Source of the DNA: Pholiota molesta
Lineage: Eukaryota > Basidiomycota > Agaricomycetes > Agaricales > Strophariaceae
Reading direction: 5' to 3'
Length of the DNA stretch: 64,000 bases
NCBI GenBank assembly: GCA_014925825.1
Contig: JACGCK010000068.1
Coordinates: 62,001-126,000 of the forward strand
Within the stretch, counting starts at the first letter, position 1, and every line of letters begins with the position of its first letter. Shown here piece by piece: positions 45,441 to 57,707 of the stretch. The notes beneath the pieces are model-generated. The model was given only the letters and a program-made list of their open reading frames with translations. It had not been told where the DNA came from and ran no database searches. Position numbers and translations under genes: made by a program.

Positions 45441-45834
45441 TTCTTCACCCAGTTTAAATATTATTAAATGTCTTCTAGTGATATTAAATGTATTCCAATA
45501 ATATTGATATTCATACACAATGTTATATACAATGTAAAGCAAGGGAAGGGAAAGCTGAACCAAGCCCTGTGATATCTATATCGGAGGTGGCGGTGAATGT
45601 CCTGGGTGCATTTGGCAGAGATGCACCGTGTGCACATGAGCTGCGTGTACAGGGTGCATTTGGCATGGATGTACATGGTGTTATACCGTGTTTACATATG
45701 AATGATACTCGTTCTTCGTCGACTCTTCGAGCCTCTTTGCCCAGTCTTTATCAACGGTTTTGCAGTACCAAATCAATATACAAGCCGCAATTCGTTCAAT
45801 CTTGCCATATATTCATCTCTAACTCTGACATAAC
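45441..45834. other. Flank between the foldback-like element and the otubain gene
   Basis: TTAAATATTATTAAATGTCT and ATATTAAATGTATTCCAATA are AT-rich repeats next to the last palindromes. 45598-45690 has two copies of GGTGCATTTGGCA with GATGCACCGTG or GATGTACATGG. A loosely related inverted sequence (CACACACGGTACATGCCGCC) lies near 40808 on the other side of the element, so these may be its true outer ends. The promoter of the otubain gene must lie at the right end. Confidence 0.4.
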
Positions 45835-47402
45835 ATGACTCAAACACCTCCGACACCAAGTAGGTCACGTCCTTGAAATCGATCATGGGCAGTTCTACTT
45901 GAACAAGATCCTTTCGACTCAACAGCGAACATCCGCAGACCGAAGGCGCTGCCTCTTGACTCCGACACAGAAGACTACAACCCTCAAGACGATGTTCAAA
46001 GCGACTCACCACTACCGCCACTGGACCTTCCGTCTGCCAACAATCTATTGAATTTCGCCAATCCAGGTTCGTCATAATACTTCAAGCTTCAGGTCGTGGA
46101 TAATCTACCACCTATAAATAAATGTCTGCATCTAGATTCCTCACTTTCTGGCCTGACACCTGCTGAATTGTACGATATGAACCAGGCAAGATATTTAAAC
46201 GCTGAATTGCCACATGCTAACTTCATATCAGGAGCTTTACAACGACAGTGTTCCTGCGCGGGCGTTAATCGAGTCGGTAGCACCAATGACCGAATTGCGA
46301 AGTGAATACGAGAACGGCTCCATTGCGTTCGTCAAGCAAATAGACTGGCTTATGGACAAAGGATTCAAGTTCGTCAGACGTACCCGAGGTGCGTGTCTTT
46401 CGTATTTATTCTACAGGTCGAGTATACTCACACATGACTTAGGGGATGGGGATTGCTTCTATCGCTGTGATGACCTTCTGCCGTTACTTCCTTACTCCCT
46501 TGCTGACCAAATGTGCCCAGGGCGGCATAACTATAACCTACAGCCATCGGCTTCGCGTATATCGATAATCTCCTCTCTCTCCCGCATTCTGAACGCGATA
46601 CGGCAGTCGCAATCGCTCTCTCCCTTCTGGACACCACGCCTAGTATCTTGGATAACGCGGGGATTGAGAAACTAGTATATGAAGACTACTATGACGTATT
46701 CAAGGAACTCGTGGAGAAAGTTTCGACAGGGATGACAGCAGAAGTCTTGCTCGAGACCTTCCAGAACGCTGAATGTGCGTCATGTTGCCAACTTTATGAG
46801 ATTAATCTACTGATATGGGCAATCTAGATTCTAATTCCGTCGTGCTCTATTTAAGATTACTCACCGTGCGTAAAATGCTCCCTCATTCGCATGTTCTTTA
46901 GCAACTGAGCGTTTTTTGGAATTTATACCAGTCAGCTCAAATTCGCCTCAATCGAAGCAACTATGACGGCTTTTTGGTTCACCCTGACACGAAAGAACTC
47001 ATGGATGTCGACTCGTTCACGTCAAACGTCGTACAAGCTATGGGCAAGGAAGCTGGTGCGTGTTTAATCTAAAGATAAAACTGTCATCACCTTTCATTGA
47101 ATGCTCTTATCCAACATCGCCCACAGATAATGTTGAAATCGACGCGCTGTCAAACGCGTTGAAGCTGAACCTTGATCTTGCATACCTCAACGGTGTGGCG
47201 CAGGATGGGCACGTTGATTTCATTCAGTTCCGAAACGATTTGGACGTAAATAAACAGGCGCTGGTGCTGCTGTATAGGTACGTCGCCGTCCCCCCTTACC
47301 ATTCTACCGAATCATTGGTGTTGCGGTATGTACTCATGGCGTTATTCTTTTTTCTCGTGTAGACCGGGACATTATGATATTCTTGTTAGAGATTCTGTCT
47401 AA
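45835..47402 (+). CDS. Otubain-type deubiquitinase (peptidase family C65)
   Basis: Cysteine protease of the OTU/otubain family that cleaves ubiquitin chains (OTUB1 prefers Lys48 links). Exons 45835-45859, 45926-46066, 46136-46185, 46232-46388, 46443-46466, 46544-46774, 46828-46865, 46932-47055, 47127-47277 and 47363-47402 join in phase to give 326 residues. An acidic N-terminal tail (LDSDTEDYNPQDDVQSDSP) is followed by LTPAELYDMNQELYNDSVPA, FKFVRRTRGDGDCFYRS with the catalytic Asp-x-x-Cys, IDNLLSLPHSERDTAVAI, YDVFKELVEK, VVLYLRLLTS, then VLLYRPGHYDILVRDSV with the catalytic His. The GDGDCFYR motif is encoded by a 24-nt exon. The third intron starts with GC instead of GT. Catalytic residues are intact. 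Decayed fragments of a related copy lie at 9.8-11.9 kb. Confidence 0.9.
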
Positions 47403-48186
47403 TACTTGTATGGATATAGATGGACTTACGGGCCATAAAGTGTACATTATCTAATGGACCGATCCTTGTAATTTGCGTGTAGTTCTAACCGAGTTCTGAC
47501 TCAGTGCATCGTGGTTGTTTAGGGTATAATGGCCCCTTTCTTGAATGCGTAAATTCCTCCGACGTCATTGATGAATCTGAGTGACTACTTAAGGCCGTCA
47601 TGTCTCCGTTATACTTTTCGTTTATCTTGGAAGGACCCACTGACAGAATTTGACGCTGGTCGGTCTTAATTATTCTGCACACAATATAGAGCGCTATTAC
47701 TATTAGTTCTTGCACTATATTTGTTGACACGATGTGCCTGGTGCCGGTTAATATGATCTCGCATATTGCCTCAAGGCCTTAGTGTCGGTTCAACGCATGG
47801 CCCTTTGAGACTCAAACTGATGCATGTACTGCCCAAACCAGAATGGAGCCAAATTTTAATTATTTCGAGCGGCCCAGCCGCAGAAATTTAACTTCGCGTT
47901 GGCCCGAATGTGACAAGTTTTGAGTTTATTAACAGGCAGCGTCGTGAACCTATCAAGGCGATAAATATCATGGATCTACTCAAAATTGGAAATGTACAAT
48001 CTCGTTTATTGGGGTTGCAGGCCGTCCGCGTGAGGCCACGTGTATACAGCCTATGCGACCAACTTATTTTAAACGGTGAGGATATATGACAGGTCATCTA
48101 AAACCGATCACATACTAGTAATTCTTACGTCCACTACCAACCCAACTTGGACACGACGGAACTTCCTCAACGTCGTTCAAACCTTC
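47403..48186. other. Spacer between the otubain and caspase-like genes
   Basis: No gene seen. Minus-strand frames (47485-47730 and 47888-48097) lack family resemblance. The last 60 bp before 48187 are the likely leader of the caspase-like gene. Confidence 0.4.
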
Positions 48187-50886
48187 ATGTCGACTCTACC
48201 CCCCAACAATGCTTCCGAAAATCGCGAGGAAACTCTCCTTTCGCTTTGGAGGTCAGAATATCCCTTCGAACATGGTTGGCTACATTTTCAATGACAAGTT
48301 CTTTAACAGCAAAGCCGGAGGGTCGAATCCGAATGTCCTGAAGTAGGCCACTCAGCTACACGTTGTATTTCTCATCTTGATAACTCAACTCTCTCTATCT
48401 CTAGCCCGGCAACGTATAAGCCCCCCACTGTAATTTCGAGGTTCGTTTCCCACTGTACCGCTATGACTTTACGTCTTATCCTGATTTAGGTCGAAGGCGG
48501 GTCTGTTTGCGCTTCTCATTGGCATTAATTCCTACCGTTCGGAGACCTTGAAGCCTCTCCGAGGTGCCGTTCCCGACGCATTGGCCTTCCAGGAATATCT
48601 CGAAAAAGACCTTGCGATTCCGCGCGCGAACATTCAGACACTCATAAATAGATCGGCCACAGGCGCTGCTATTATTGAAGCGTTAGGTCGTCTCAGGGAT
48701 GATTCCCGGATCTCAAAAGGGGATCCAATACTCATTTTCTACGCGGGTTATGGCGGCGAGACGCAATCGTCGAATTCCCCTTCATCCGCAGACCGATGTA
48801 TCATTCCTTACGACTATTCAGAAAATCAGGCACATGAAATTTCAGCGATTGGACATCGGGCAATAGCTTCCTTAGTTTCCCAAATTGTCGAGACGAAAGG
48901 CGACAATATCGTGAGTGGCACATTATAGCATCTTAACTTACGTTATTGACGCGTCTTGCCAGACCCTTATTTTCGATTGCTCGTATTCGCCACCTTCTGT
49001 CAGTCAAGGAGCCGACGAATTTTCCTCGGCACGAGTGCGATCTGCTCGATTGAAATCACTTGGACCCTTGGGCAGCGAGCTGGAACAAAAGAAGGTTTGG
49101 AGAGCCGATGAGAAACCGGCGCTTGGAAAGTCATGTTTTCCCGAGGAGCCTCCGTACATTTTCATATCCGCCTGTAGCCCAACCGAAGTCGCAAGAGAGA
49201 CTCACGGACGTGGCAATTTTTCGAGGGCCATTCTCAACCTTCTTCGCCATTCATCCCCGCACGAACTGTTATATTCGGACCTGGTTTCGCGGATAGATCA
49301 AATTCCTGGGTAAGGCCTAATCATGTTCTATTTCTATCTCTGTCGCAATCTCTGACGAACGCCATAGTCAGACTCCTCAATGCGTAGGCCGCCACGCGAG
49401 CAGAAGCTTATTCGACGCCAAGGTCGCGGTGACTCAACGGACATGTTTTCATCTCACAAATTCTAATAAGCAGCTCGTTCTTCATGCTGGAACGATACAT
49501 GGGATCACATCAGGGGCAGAGTTCACCATACACTCCAGTGACGATTACTCTTTCGACGCACCCCTAGGCCGGCTACGCGTTGATTCGCTGGGCGCATTCT
49601 CGACTACACTCACGTTCCCCATATCATCTGATCCCTTCGCTGTTCCCGAGTCTGCTCTAGCGCTTCTGGCAAAGGTTGGTACGCTGGAAGATATCAGGTT
49701 CTACATTCCACTCGAGAATCGCCTCCTTCCTTGCTATCAAGCACTGGTCGAACTCATGCGCGGAAGCCATGCAGAGTTGGAGAACATAGTTCTGGTAGAT
49801 TCTCCACGTAAAGCCCACATCGAAATCGCAGAAGAGAACGACATGGCCATCTTCCTGATCAGAGACGAACGCATAACGCAGTACGGACTCACACGCCTAT
49901 GCGATGGGGTGGAGCTGACCGTCGAGGCTATAATTCCCGTGCTCAAGGCCGCTGCTCATTACTACTGGAAAATCAACAGGACGAACGCAAATACTGATAT
50001 TTCGACGAACATTGAGGTCGATTTCTACAGATTGGAAGATCTGTCATTGGACACGGATAGCTTTGGGGCTTCGGAGCTGGTGCCTAGCGGCTCTTCTCTT
50101 TACCACAACAATACGGTCGAATTCGTTGTCGAGGAGGATTGTCCGTACGGGTTGAAGTTAACAAACAACGGCCCCTACGACTTATATCCATACATGTTTT
50201 ATTTTGATAACAGTGATATGAGCGTTGGTGTGTCCTATTTTTTTCGATCGATTATATACCTCTCATTAACGTATATATTAGGCGCCTATTATCAACCTCC
50301 AGTAAATGAGGAGCATCCGCCCCCTCCATTGAAGAAGAACGGCGGTACACTTACGATAGGCTACGGATCTGGAGGGGCTGCACCGTTCGCATACTATCTT
50401 CGCGATAATCAAGATCTCGACGTCGGCTTCCTTAAACTATTCCTTGCTACTTCCCTTGTGGACTTGTCGAACATGCCCCAGTCAACACCTTTCGAAACAT
50501 CGCGCTCAGCTGACAGATTCGCGAAATCGACAAAAGACACCTGGAGCACCATCCTCATCCCTGTCGTTCAACATCGGTTTCCACCCAATTCGAAGCCATG
50601 TCCGAAATGCGGCCACACTATCTTCGATGACTCCAAAGCCAGTGCGATCGCCCTGAAAGAGGAGAACGACGAGCTCAGACGTGAGCTGGATGATATGGAG
50701 GCCGTCGTCGCCCAAGAACGACAACGAATCAAGGATGAGAGGGAGAGTTTCACCGGCAAGTTGAAGTCGATGGAAGAGCAAATGGCGGAGAAGGAGCTCG
50801 CTGCCAAATCACCATCTAGGAGAGTGTCGATATTCAAGGTATTTGTGATCAAGTTTCGTAAGGCGCGCTATTGGTGGCCATGGTAG
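48187..50886 (+). CDS. Caspase-like (peptidase C14/metacaspase-type) protein with both catalytic residues replaced
   Basis: Exons 48187-48251, 48310-48342, 48405-48440, 48490-48910, 48963-49309, 49368-50227 and 50282-50886 join in phase to give 788 residues. The p20-like fold is clear: SKAGLFALLIGINSYRSETL, then LRGAVPDALAFQEYLEKDL, ISKGDPILIFYAGYGGE, ISAIGHRAIASLVSQIVE, KGDNITLIFDCSYSPPS, then YIFISACSPTEVARE and GNFSRAILNLL. Active members have SGHG and a DxCHSG motif. Here His is Tyr132 (AGYG), and the Cys-His pair is Ser192-Tyr193. The C-terminal 450 residues contain VEEDCPYGLKLTNNGPYDLY, a GGTLTIGYGSGGAAPFAYYL block common in Agaricomycete caspase-like proteins, a CPKCGH zinc-knuckle-like motif and a coiled coil (LKEENDELRRELDDMEAVVA). 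The last intron is 54 nt with no stop, so it can also be read through. Confidence 0.88.
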
Positions 50887-52115
50887 ATGCGTTATTTTAT
50901 ATGCGGCATGCTTATGCGTATGCCATTCCTATTAGGTAGTATGTACTATGGAGATTTTATAAAATAAGGCCCACGCAATCATTACGGAGCTACATAACGA
51001 CGCGAAGCTGAAAACTAAAATGCCTCGCAATCACTACGGAGTCAACGCTCGTTCAAGATTCAGCGCTTGGAAACTAAACGTCGCGACCCTGAGCGCTCGT
51101 GCTGCACTGATAAAAGTATCACTCGCGGTCCGAAGTTTTTGCCTCAATCCTGAATGAAACAAATCTAACCATATAAGCCACTAGATTTACCAGAATTGGA
51201 AGTATATACAGAAGTTAAACTGACATCTGTTAGACACCTGCCAGAATGCAGGGACCATGCGATGAGTTTATTGCCGATAACGGTCTGCTGGGAATTTCGA
51301 TTGTGATGCTGCATCTTCTTCATTTTGCCATTCTGTATCTTTTGATCGGCCATTCAATTTCGCTTGCCTCGCCGATCAATGCGCTTTGGGTGTATTGGGA
51401 CACAACGTGAAGGGGATTTGAGATATTTGCAGAAAATCAACCAGCGTCAATTCCGTTTTATCTCCTGCTGTTAAACTGGTCTCTTCTTACCACAGAAAAT
51501 TAGGGGTCACATATACCCCGCTACCTGGGTACGCGAGCTGCGGCGTGCATGGATAGAAACTGGCCCATTGTTGGTCCATTGCGCGCTAGTTTGACATTCA
51601 TTTGCTAGGCCTACCAGGCCCTGCCATTCCTAGTTTATCGGGCTATTTTCAGAAGCGGCAGTGCTGAACTTCGCAGTCCCAGTGGGTAAAAAAAGGATTG
51701 AACCCCATGGTGTCCGATGAGCGCCCGAAGCACGAAGCAATTAGTATTCTTCTGTGTTTGCTATGTATAAGGGATCTTTATTCCTCATTCATTTTGTCAA
51801 CAAGGGGATTCATGGCAAATTTCTGACAGTGGTGACAGCTATGGCTCTTTACCCCGGTTCAGCGGTTTTTCTTACCTACGACTGAGTCCCGACTAAAGGA
51901 CTGATTCTGATCAACGCTAACCGAGCTCCTCACCTGACATCGGCACGGACTGAATGTGATAGATTGCTTTCCCAGGGTTATCGAGAAGAGGAGCTCATGC
52001 TCACTACTTCCATACATATTCTTGAATGATGCTTCTCACTGCTCTATATCCTGTCTCTGCTATACTTGCATCGTCTTTTCCCTAGCATCGACAATTTGCG
52101 TGAGGTGTGGGCGCC
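50887..52115. other. Intergenic region, no gene seen
   Basis: Contains two short direct repeats near 50980 and 51030 (CGCAATCATTACGGAGCTAC and CGCAATCACTACGGAGTCAA). The rest is unstructured. The final 200 bp include pyrimidine-rich sequence before the DUF6534 gene at 52116. Confidence 0.4.
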
Positions 52116-54153
52116 ATGGGCGCTTTTGACAGTACTCTCGGAGCCGCGTTCTTAGGTGGATTGGCCGCTGCTGTGTATGTATCTCGTGCTGTGGTCATAA
52201 CTCGGTATTGCAGAGGCTGACGACGTCCGTATTCCAGGTTTTACGGGTTGACAAGTGTCCAGACGTTCATTTACTTCCAAAATTGTGCGGGGGATAGTCG
52301 TTTCACTCGGGCTTGGGTACGAGAGATCTAGTTCTATGTCGCGCGTGCATTATCCGCTCATGCTTGCATTGCAGGTACTTGTTCTATGGTAATTAAAGCC
52401 ATCGAATCGTATCGTCGAACGCGCACCCAAGCTGACATGTACCGTGGATCAGGCTCGTCGACTCTGGGCATTTGGCGCTCACCGCACATGGGCTCTATTT
52501 CTATCTTGTGACGAACTTTGGGAATTTGGAAGCATTGTTGGCTCCTACATGGTACGTCGGTTCCGCCATTTTGGTACCAAGGGACATGTTCGATGTATCC
52601 AAAATTTACGCCTATTCGCTTTGGCTATGTAGGTCAATCCTAGTGAGTTGTTCCGAATACCCCATCGTCAATTTCTCATAGTTACACTCGATATTTTCCC
52701 TAGGTTGGGATATATCTCACGGTGGGTGTCGTCTGCAAAACCCTATCAAATCTATCAGCTAACATTACCGGGGCAACAGAACATCAGTGATATAATTGTG
52801 CGATGGTACGCACTATTAATTTTCGCGGTCAGGACCTGTATCTCACCCTCCTTCGGCAGCTTTTTCGCCAGACGCATCTATCTATGTGAGTCTGCGCTTC
52901 GCGTTTTGCAGCTCGGATTGTTGGCTCAGCGGAATATGGACGTCTAGTGTGCGGGCATGGACGACCGTTTCTTCGTATTTTCCTTCCGGTGTTCGTGGTA
53001 GGTGGTGTTACCAAATCTGCCAAGAATGTGTTCTCTAACGAAGCAGTAGCTCGCACTGGCCCTAATCGTTTTCAGTAAGTGATAGTAATCATTCATGACA
53101 TACATCTATTGATGATAAGATCCCTTGTAGTTTGTGGATGTAGTATGTCTTCCCATCACTTCTTTGACGATGTTTTTCCATTGATCATCTGTCAATTCTC
53201 AATCAAGCATTCGGTGTGAAAGGGTCTGTATTTTTGCAAGTACATCGCGAAGGTCATGTCTCTGACTTTTTTTTACCTAGATTCATATTGAAGACATTCG
53301 AAGGTGTGAACACGGTTTCGGTGCGTCTATTCGAATCCAATTAGCCCTTGACGCCGATGGATTGAGATCGAACACGCTCTATAGATCTATCTCTACGTGA
53401 GCTTCGCAGCTGCAGTGGTAGCAGACTCGATCGTGGCCATCTCTCTGTGTATCCTGCTCCACCAAAGCCGGACTGGTCTAAAGCGGTAGGCAAATCGCGT
53501 CATATTGATAAGCCCTTAGATACTGATGCGCATTATCTTAGGACTGATTCGCTGTTGACGATTTTAATGATTTTCATTATCAATACTGGTATGTTTGATG
53601 CTTCTCCCGATGGTTGGGCACCCTCTCATCGTGTTTTTGTATAGGATTGCTTACGAGGTAAATAGTCTATCACTTCGTCATGATCAACTTTTGAAAGAAG
53701 AATGTGTCATAGTATTTGTGCTCTTGTTTGTCTGATAACTGTAAGTCGTCCCTACTGTTCGATTTCAATGGATGCTGACGACTTCGTTTCTTGCAGTATG
53801 CCATCTGGCCTTTCAAATTCATCTTCATGGGCTTCTACTTCGCCCTTAGCAAACGTAATACCTCCATCTATCCATTCCTCATCTTCTACTGTGCTAATTT
53901 CCGGTCTTGTCTCTGTACAGTATACGTAAACTCGCTCCTGGCGTCCCTCAACGCCCGCAGCTCGCTACGCGCACGAGACGAACGCCCGACGTCCTCGAGC
54001 ATCCACAGCACGCGGTTCGCAGCCGCCGGGCCGACCTCGCTCCTCTTCCCTATGCAAACGACGTCAGGGAGCGCGGCGACGACGGGGAGTGGGGTGACTT
54101 CGCGGAGTGTGAAGGAGACTATTGATACTGATAAGGATGCGGGGGCTGTGTAG
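52116..54153 (+). CDS. DUF6534-type seven-helix membrane protein, copy 2
   Basis: Paralogue of the gene at 20893 with the same exon layout. Readable exons in order: FDSTLGAAFLGGLAAAV, FYGLTSVQTFIYFQNCAGDS, VLVLWLVDSGHLALTAHG, LYFYLVTNFGNLEALLAPTW, NISDIIVRC, FFARRIYLSEYGRLVCGHG, FLRIFLPVFV, LALALIVF, IYLYVSFAAAVVADSIVAIS, LLHQSRTGLKRTDSLLTIL, FIINTGLLT, YAIWPFKFIFMGFYFALSK, then VYVNSLLASLNARSSLRARD and a Ser/Thr-rich cytoplasmic tail to 54153. Every exon needs splicing, since single frames last at most about 120 codons. It is followed by no partner gene on the same strand. The family role is unknown; the topology resembles a membrane receptor or sensor. Confidence 0.88.
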
Positions 54154-56320
54154 CTGTGCCATACTTACTTGAAAGGTGTGCGTCTAGGGGCCGCTCGTGA
54201 TATATGTCGTGTTATGTTCGCGATATATGTTGTATATTTATACTTAGTGGATTAATTGTATCATTCTCGCAGAAGCATGAAATAGGCAAACTATGAGCAA
54301 TAAACGCGTTATGTATATGAAATATCGAAGCGCAGACACATCGTTCGCTAACTATGATGGCAACATAACATTCTGTGCGCCCTCTAGCATCCCTGATAAA
54401 ATTCCATCCCTGCAACACAAGACGCGTAATGAAGTAGACAGTTGGATGACGTTCAAATCAGGCTCTTAAGGGACTCAGTGCTGTAGCGTCTGCCGACGAC
54501 GCAGCCCGCGCTAATGTGCAACGGACCGACATCCCCAGCCCCAAATCGATCGAACTTGAAGCATGCATCCAAGTCATTCCATCATCACATCAACGGGCAT
54601 GAATCATCAGTAATATCAGTAACAACAGCATAAGCAGCAGCGACAGCTAAAGGTAAAGGACCATCTGCGCCAGCACATCCGCACACTGAATGCAGGGGGC
54701 GGATGTGAACGCGCACGGCTGAAGTACCATCGCTCGTGCTTGTGCTGAGGTCAAATGCATAGTGAGATTCTGGAGTGTAGGACAAGGATAGGGATAGGCA
54801 AAAAAGAGGCGGAAAACCCCAGAACGAAGCAATAAACAACAGAGAAAAATAGACAGGAAGCACCCTACATAGGCGGACTGCCCACACTCGCAAGCGCTGT
54901 GCGTGCTATGACCGCGCAAACAACCGCCACTGCCGCGGAGACCATCCACCCAACACTAAACTCGAAACAGAGACAACCCTCCAGCCCCAAGCCCCCATCC
55001 CTGAGCCAGCCGCATTCCAAGCATCGATCCCATGGTCACTCCGTCACTCCAACCGACATGGATCATCATCATACATCATCATTATCAGCCACCAGCAGCA
55101 CAGTCACCGGCCAACAGCAAGTGGAATGCCTCTTCAGTGCCTGCGCCATCACGTCCGCAGGCTGGACGCACGGGGGCGGATGTGAATGCGCACGTCTAGA
55201 TAGCAGTCTCTATCACGCGGTTGGCGAAGGCGGGTGCATGCTGGGACACGCGGCCGCGTGCATGAGTGGAAGTCGAGTTGTGTGCGGGTCAAGGAAATGG
55301 AAGAAAAGGAAGATAAAGGGACGCAAAAAATGGAGGACGAACGAAACGAAACGAATAAACGAAAGAGAGAGAAAGAAAGAGAGAAGCCCAGCGCCCCGCG
55401 CTCAGTGCTGCCACGCGTACGCGGCGCACAGCCCACAATGCCACACGCAATCGCACGATCGCCCCCGCCCGTTCGCCAGACCACATGCGTGGGCACCATC
55501 CTTTCGAACTTCTAGCGCACCGCCCAGGCGCGCCCGCGCACCCGGCGGGCGGCCGAGACGGGCATGCGCTGTGCCTGTGAATGTGGTGACCACGCAGATG
55601 GTGGTGGCGGCTGGCTGGCGCGGAGATCGACCGCTGCACGATGGGCTCGAGAAGCTGATCAACGGCGGGGCAGTGTGCGCCCTCCGATGGTGGGGATACT
55701 GACCTAAGTCGAGCTAGGCAATGTTATGATAGTGAGGACGCAGTTTTGTAGCAAGGTGTGGCTTATCGCTGCTCACCGAAGCTCGCTGTAGTAACCCGTG
55801 TGCGTTGGTGGTTGGTTGGTGGGCGCAGTCGTTAGAGGCACGATAGATATTAGATAGACGTCGTTCATCGATATGCATCATGGTATTGCGTACGAGGATT
55901 CGGGTTTGATTTGGCGTTGTTTCTGATGCTGGCTGCAGGGTACGGATAATTGCGGCCATGTAACCGGGAGATGTCGGTGAGGAGAATGACATCATCGTGC
56001 TTGTGTTCTAGCGTACTGCGGCCACTAGTTCGCCACTAGTCAACTTCGAAGGTCAAGGACGCAAGGTGGGTCTTCCAATATGTTAGGAGGAATGCAGTGT
56101 CGACGTAGCAACCTTGAGCTACAATCACGGTTGGGAGAAGCTTAAAAATCCGAATTAGATTGTATCCTAGTAAGTACTTAGGAGAAAAGAGTCCAAGATG
56201 TTCGCCATCTACTCTACTTAAGCGAATGTAAACGAGTGTCGTCGTACTGCGATGTCAAAGAGAATCCACAACTACTACCGCGTCCACACCAAACGCCATC
56301 CACCCCAGCTAACAGTCAAC
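54154..56320. other. Gene-poor region with a repeated 60-70 bp segment
   Basis: CATCTGCGCCAGCACATCCG near 54662, followed by GGGGGCGGATGTGAACGCGC, recurs at 55145 as GCGCCATCACGTCCGCAGGC and GGGGGCGGATGTGAATGCGC, about 480 bp apart. A plus-strand frame of 267 codons at 54899-55702 is Ser/Arg/Ala-rich, compositionally uneven, and crosses the repeat; I do not accept it as a gene. 55290-55390 is purine-rich (GAAAGAGAGAGAAAGAAAGA). Confidence 0.4.
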
Positions 56321-57707
56321 TCAGAGCATCATCGCGCCGACAAGGGCACCCGCAAAGAACACCACAGCCGCAGGCGCCTTCGCGCCGCCCACCGCCGCGC
56401 TGCTCGTGCTGTTCCCGCTCTTCGCCGTGGCGCTCGCCGCGCCGCTCTTGCCCGACTGCGACCCGGTGGCGGCGGCGCCGTTCGAGCCCGTCGCGGTCGC
56501 GCCCGCGCCCGTCGACACGGGGAGGAAGAGGTCCGTAGACTGGAAGGTCTGGCAGTTGGAGGAGGCGGGCACGCGGGGCTGGTAGGGAGGGGGCGTGTTC
56601 AGGGGGTCGGGCATCGACCAGGTGGAGGCTACGGAGAGAAGAAGGATAAGGATGTCAGTGGGTATTGAGTGGAGAGAGGGAGGGATGCACGTACTAGCGC
56701 CGTTAGTGGTGTACACACCGACCACATCCTGCACATCGCCCTCGCAGCTCGTGAACTCGCCGTCCTTCGCCGCGCTCGGCATGTTGTACGAGCAGCCAAC
56801 CAGATCGTACCTGTTCTCGCAGTAGTCGGGGCTGCTGATCGAGTTGTAGCACGCCTTGAAGCAGAACTGGTTGCCGCCGACGAAGGTGTTCCAGTTGTAC
56901 ACCTGCGTGAGCGTGTGCCCGTCCGAGTCCGCGGTGCCGTTGGAGTAGACGACGCCGCCGAGCGGGTTGCCTTGCAGGTCGGCGCCGTGCGGGTCGAGCT
57001 CGCCGCCGGAGTCGGTGGGGTCGAGGCCGATGCCGGTGTTGTTGATGAAGCCGGTGACCTGGATGTATCCAGGAGTCTTCATCCACTAGAGAGAGGGTTA
57101 GCTGGCTGATTGGATAACAAGGCCATGAGAGACATACCTGGAGACCAGTGATAGCGCCTGGAGTGATGAGACGAGTACCGTGGTAGGGCTTCGTGCAGTA
57201 GGCAACGACCTTGGCTTCGACGTTTCCAATGAGGCCGGCCGCATCAGGGGATCCCCAGAGGCAGAAGTCGTCCTATAAAAGATAGCCAGCCGTCAGCATG
57301 TGTCCTTTTCAATCTCGCCGTGTCCAAATGAACCCCCAAACATCGCATTTACGTGGCATTGAAAGGAAGGATACACGCATCAAAAAAAGAACGCCGCTTA
57401 CAGGACCGTTGAAGACCAACGTTTGGCAGTTGGAGCTGTCGCCTAGTGTTGTGGAGTTGCACTGATTGAAACCGAACTGGGGCCCGCGCAGCACCTGGAA
57501 GGGGTACACCTGGTAGGGCAGGTCGGTGTACGCATAGTGCAACGTGGACAGGATGGGCGTGCCCGACGCGCCGGCCACCTGCCTGCGCTCAGGGGTCGTG
57601 GGTGTAGGGGCGGCGGTGATCTGTGGAGCCTCGACAGCGAGGACGGCGTCAAAAGAGTGGACGGCCACGGCCAGGGTGGCGGCGAGGAGTAGTTTTGCGG
57701 ATGGCAT
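56321..57707 (-). CDS. Secreted, probably GPI-anchored macrofage-activating-glycoprotein-like protein (MAGP), copy 1
   Basis: Exons 57402-57707, 57138-57272, 56695-57085 and 56321-56628 (306, 135, 391 and 308 nt) join in phase to give 379 residues. Signal peptide: LLLAATLAVAVHSFDAVLA. The secreted domain carries the family pattern ILSTLHYAYTDLPYQVYPF, RGPQFGFNQCNSTTLG, NCQTLVFN, DDFCLWGSP, AYCTKPYHGTRLI, GGELDPHGADLQGNPLGG, FVGGNQFCFKACYNSI, DYCENRYDLVGCSYNMPSA, SCEGDVQDVVGVY and NCQTFQSTDLFLP, with about ten cysteines. A Ser/Thr/Ala/Gly-rich stalk and a hydrophobic end (VVFFAGALVGAMML) suggest GPI anchoring. In databases such basidiomycete proteins are named macrofage activating glycoproteins; their natural role in the cell wall is unclear. 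The ATG at 57707 is chosen because it starts the signal peptide. Confidence 0.9.

Noticed and set aside
54899..55702. Plus-strand frame of 267 codons as a gene
   Set aside because: Composition changes abruptly along the frame, it spans a directly repeated segment and a purine tract, and no motif or splice pattern supports it.
56669..57109. Plus-strand frame of 146 codons (and the similar frame 63467-63901 on the minus strand)
   Set aside because: Both are antisense shadows of MAGP exon 3; the fact that they occur in each copy reflects the conserved sense strand.
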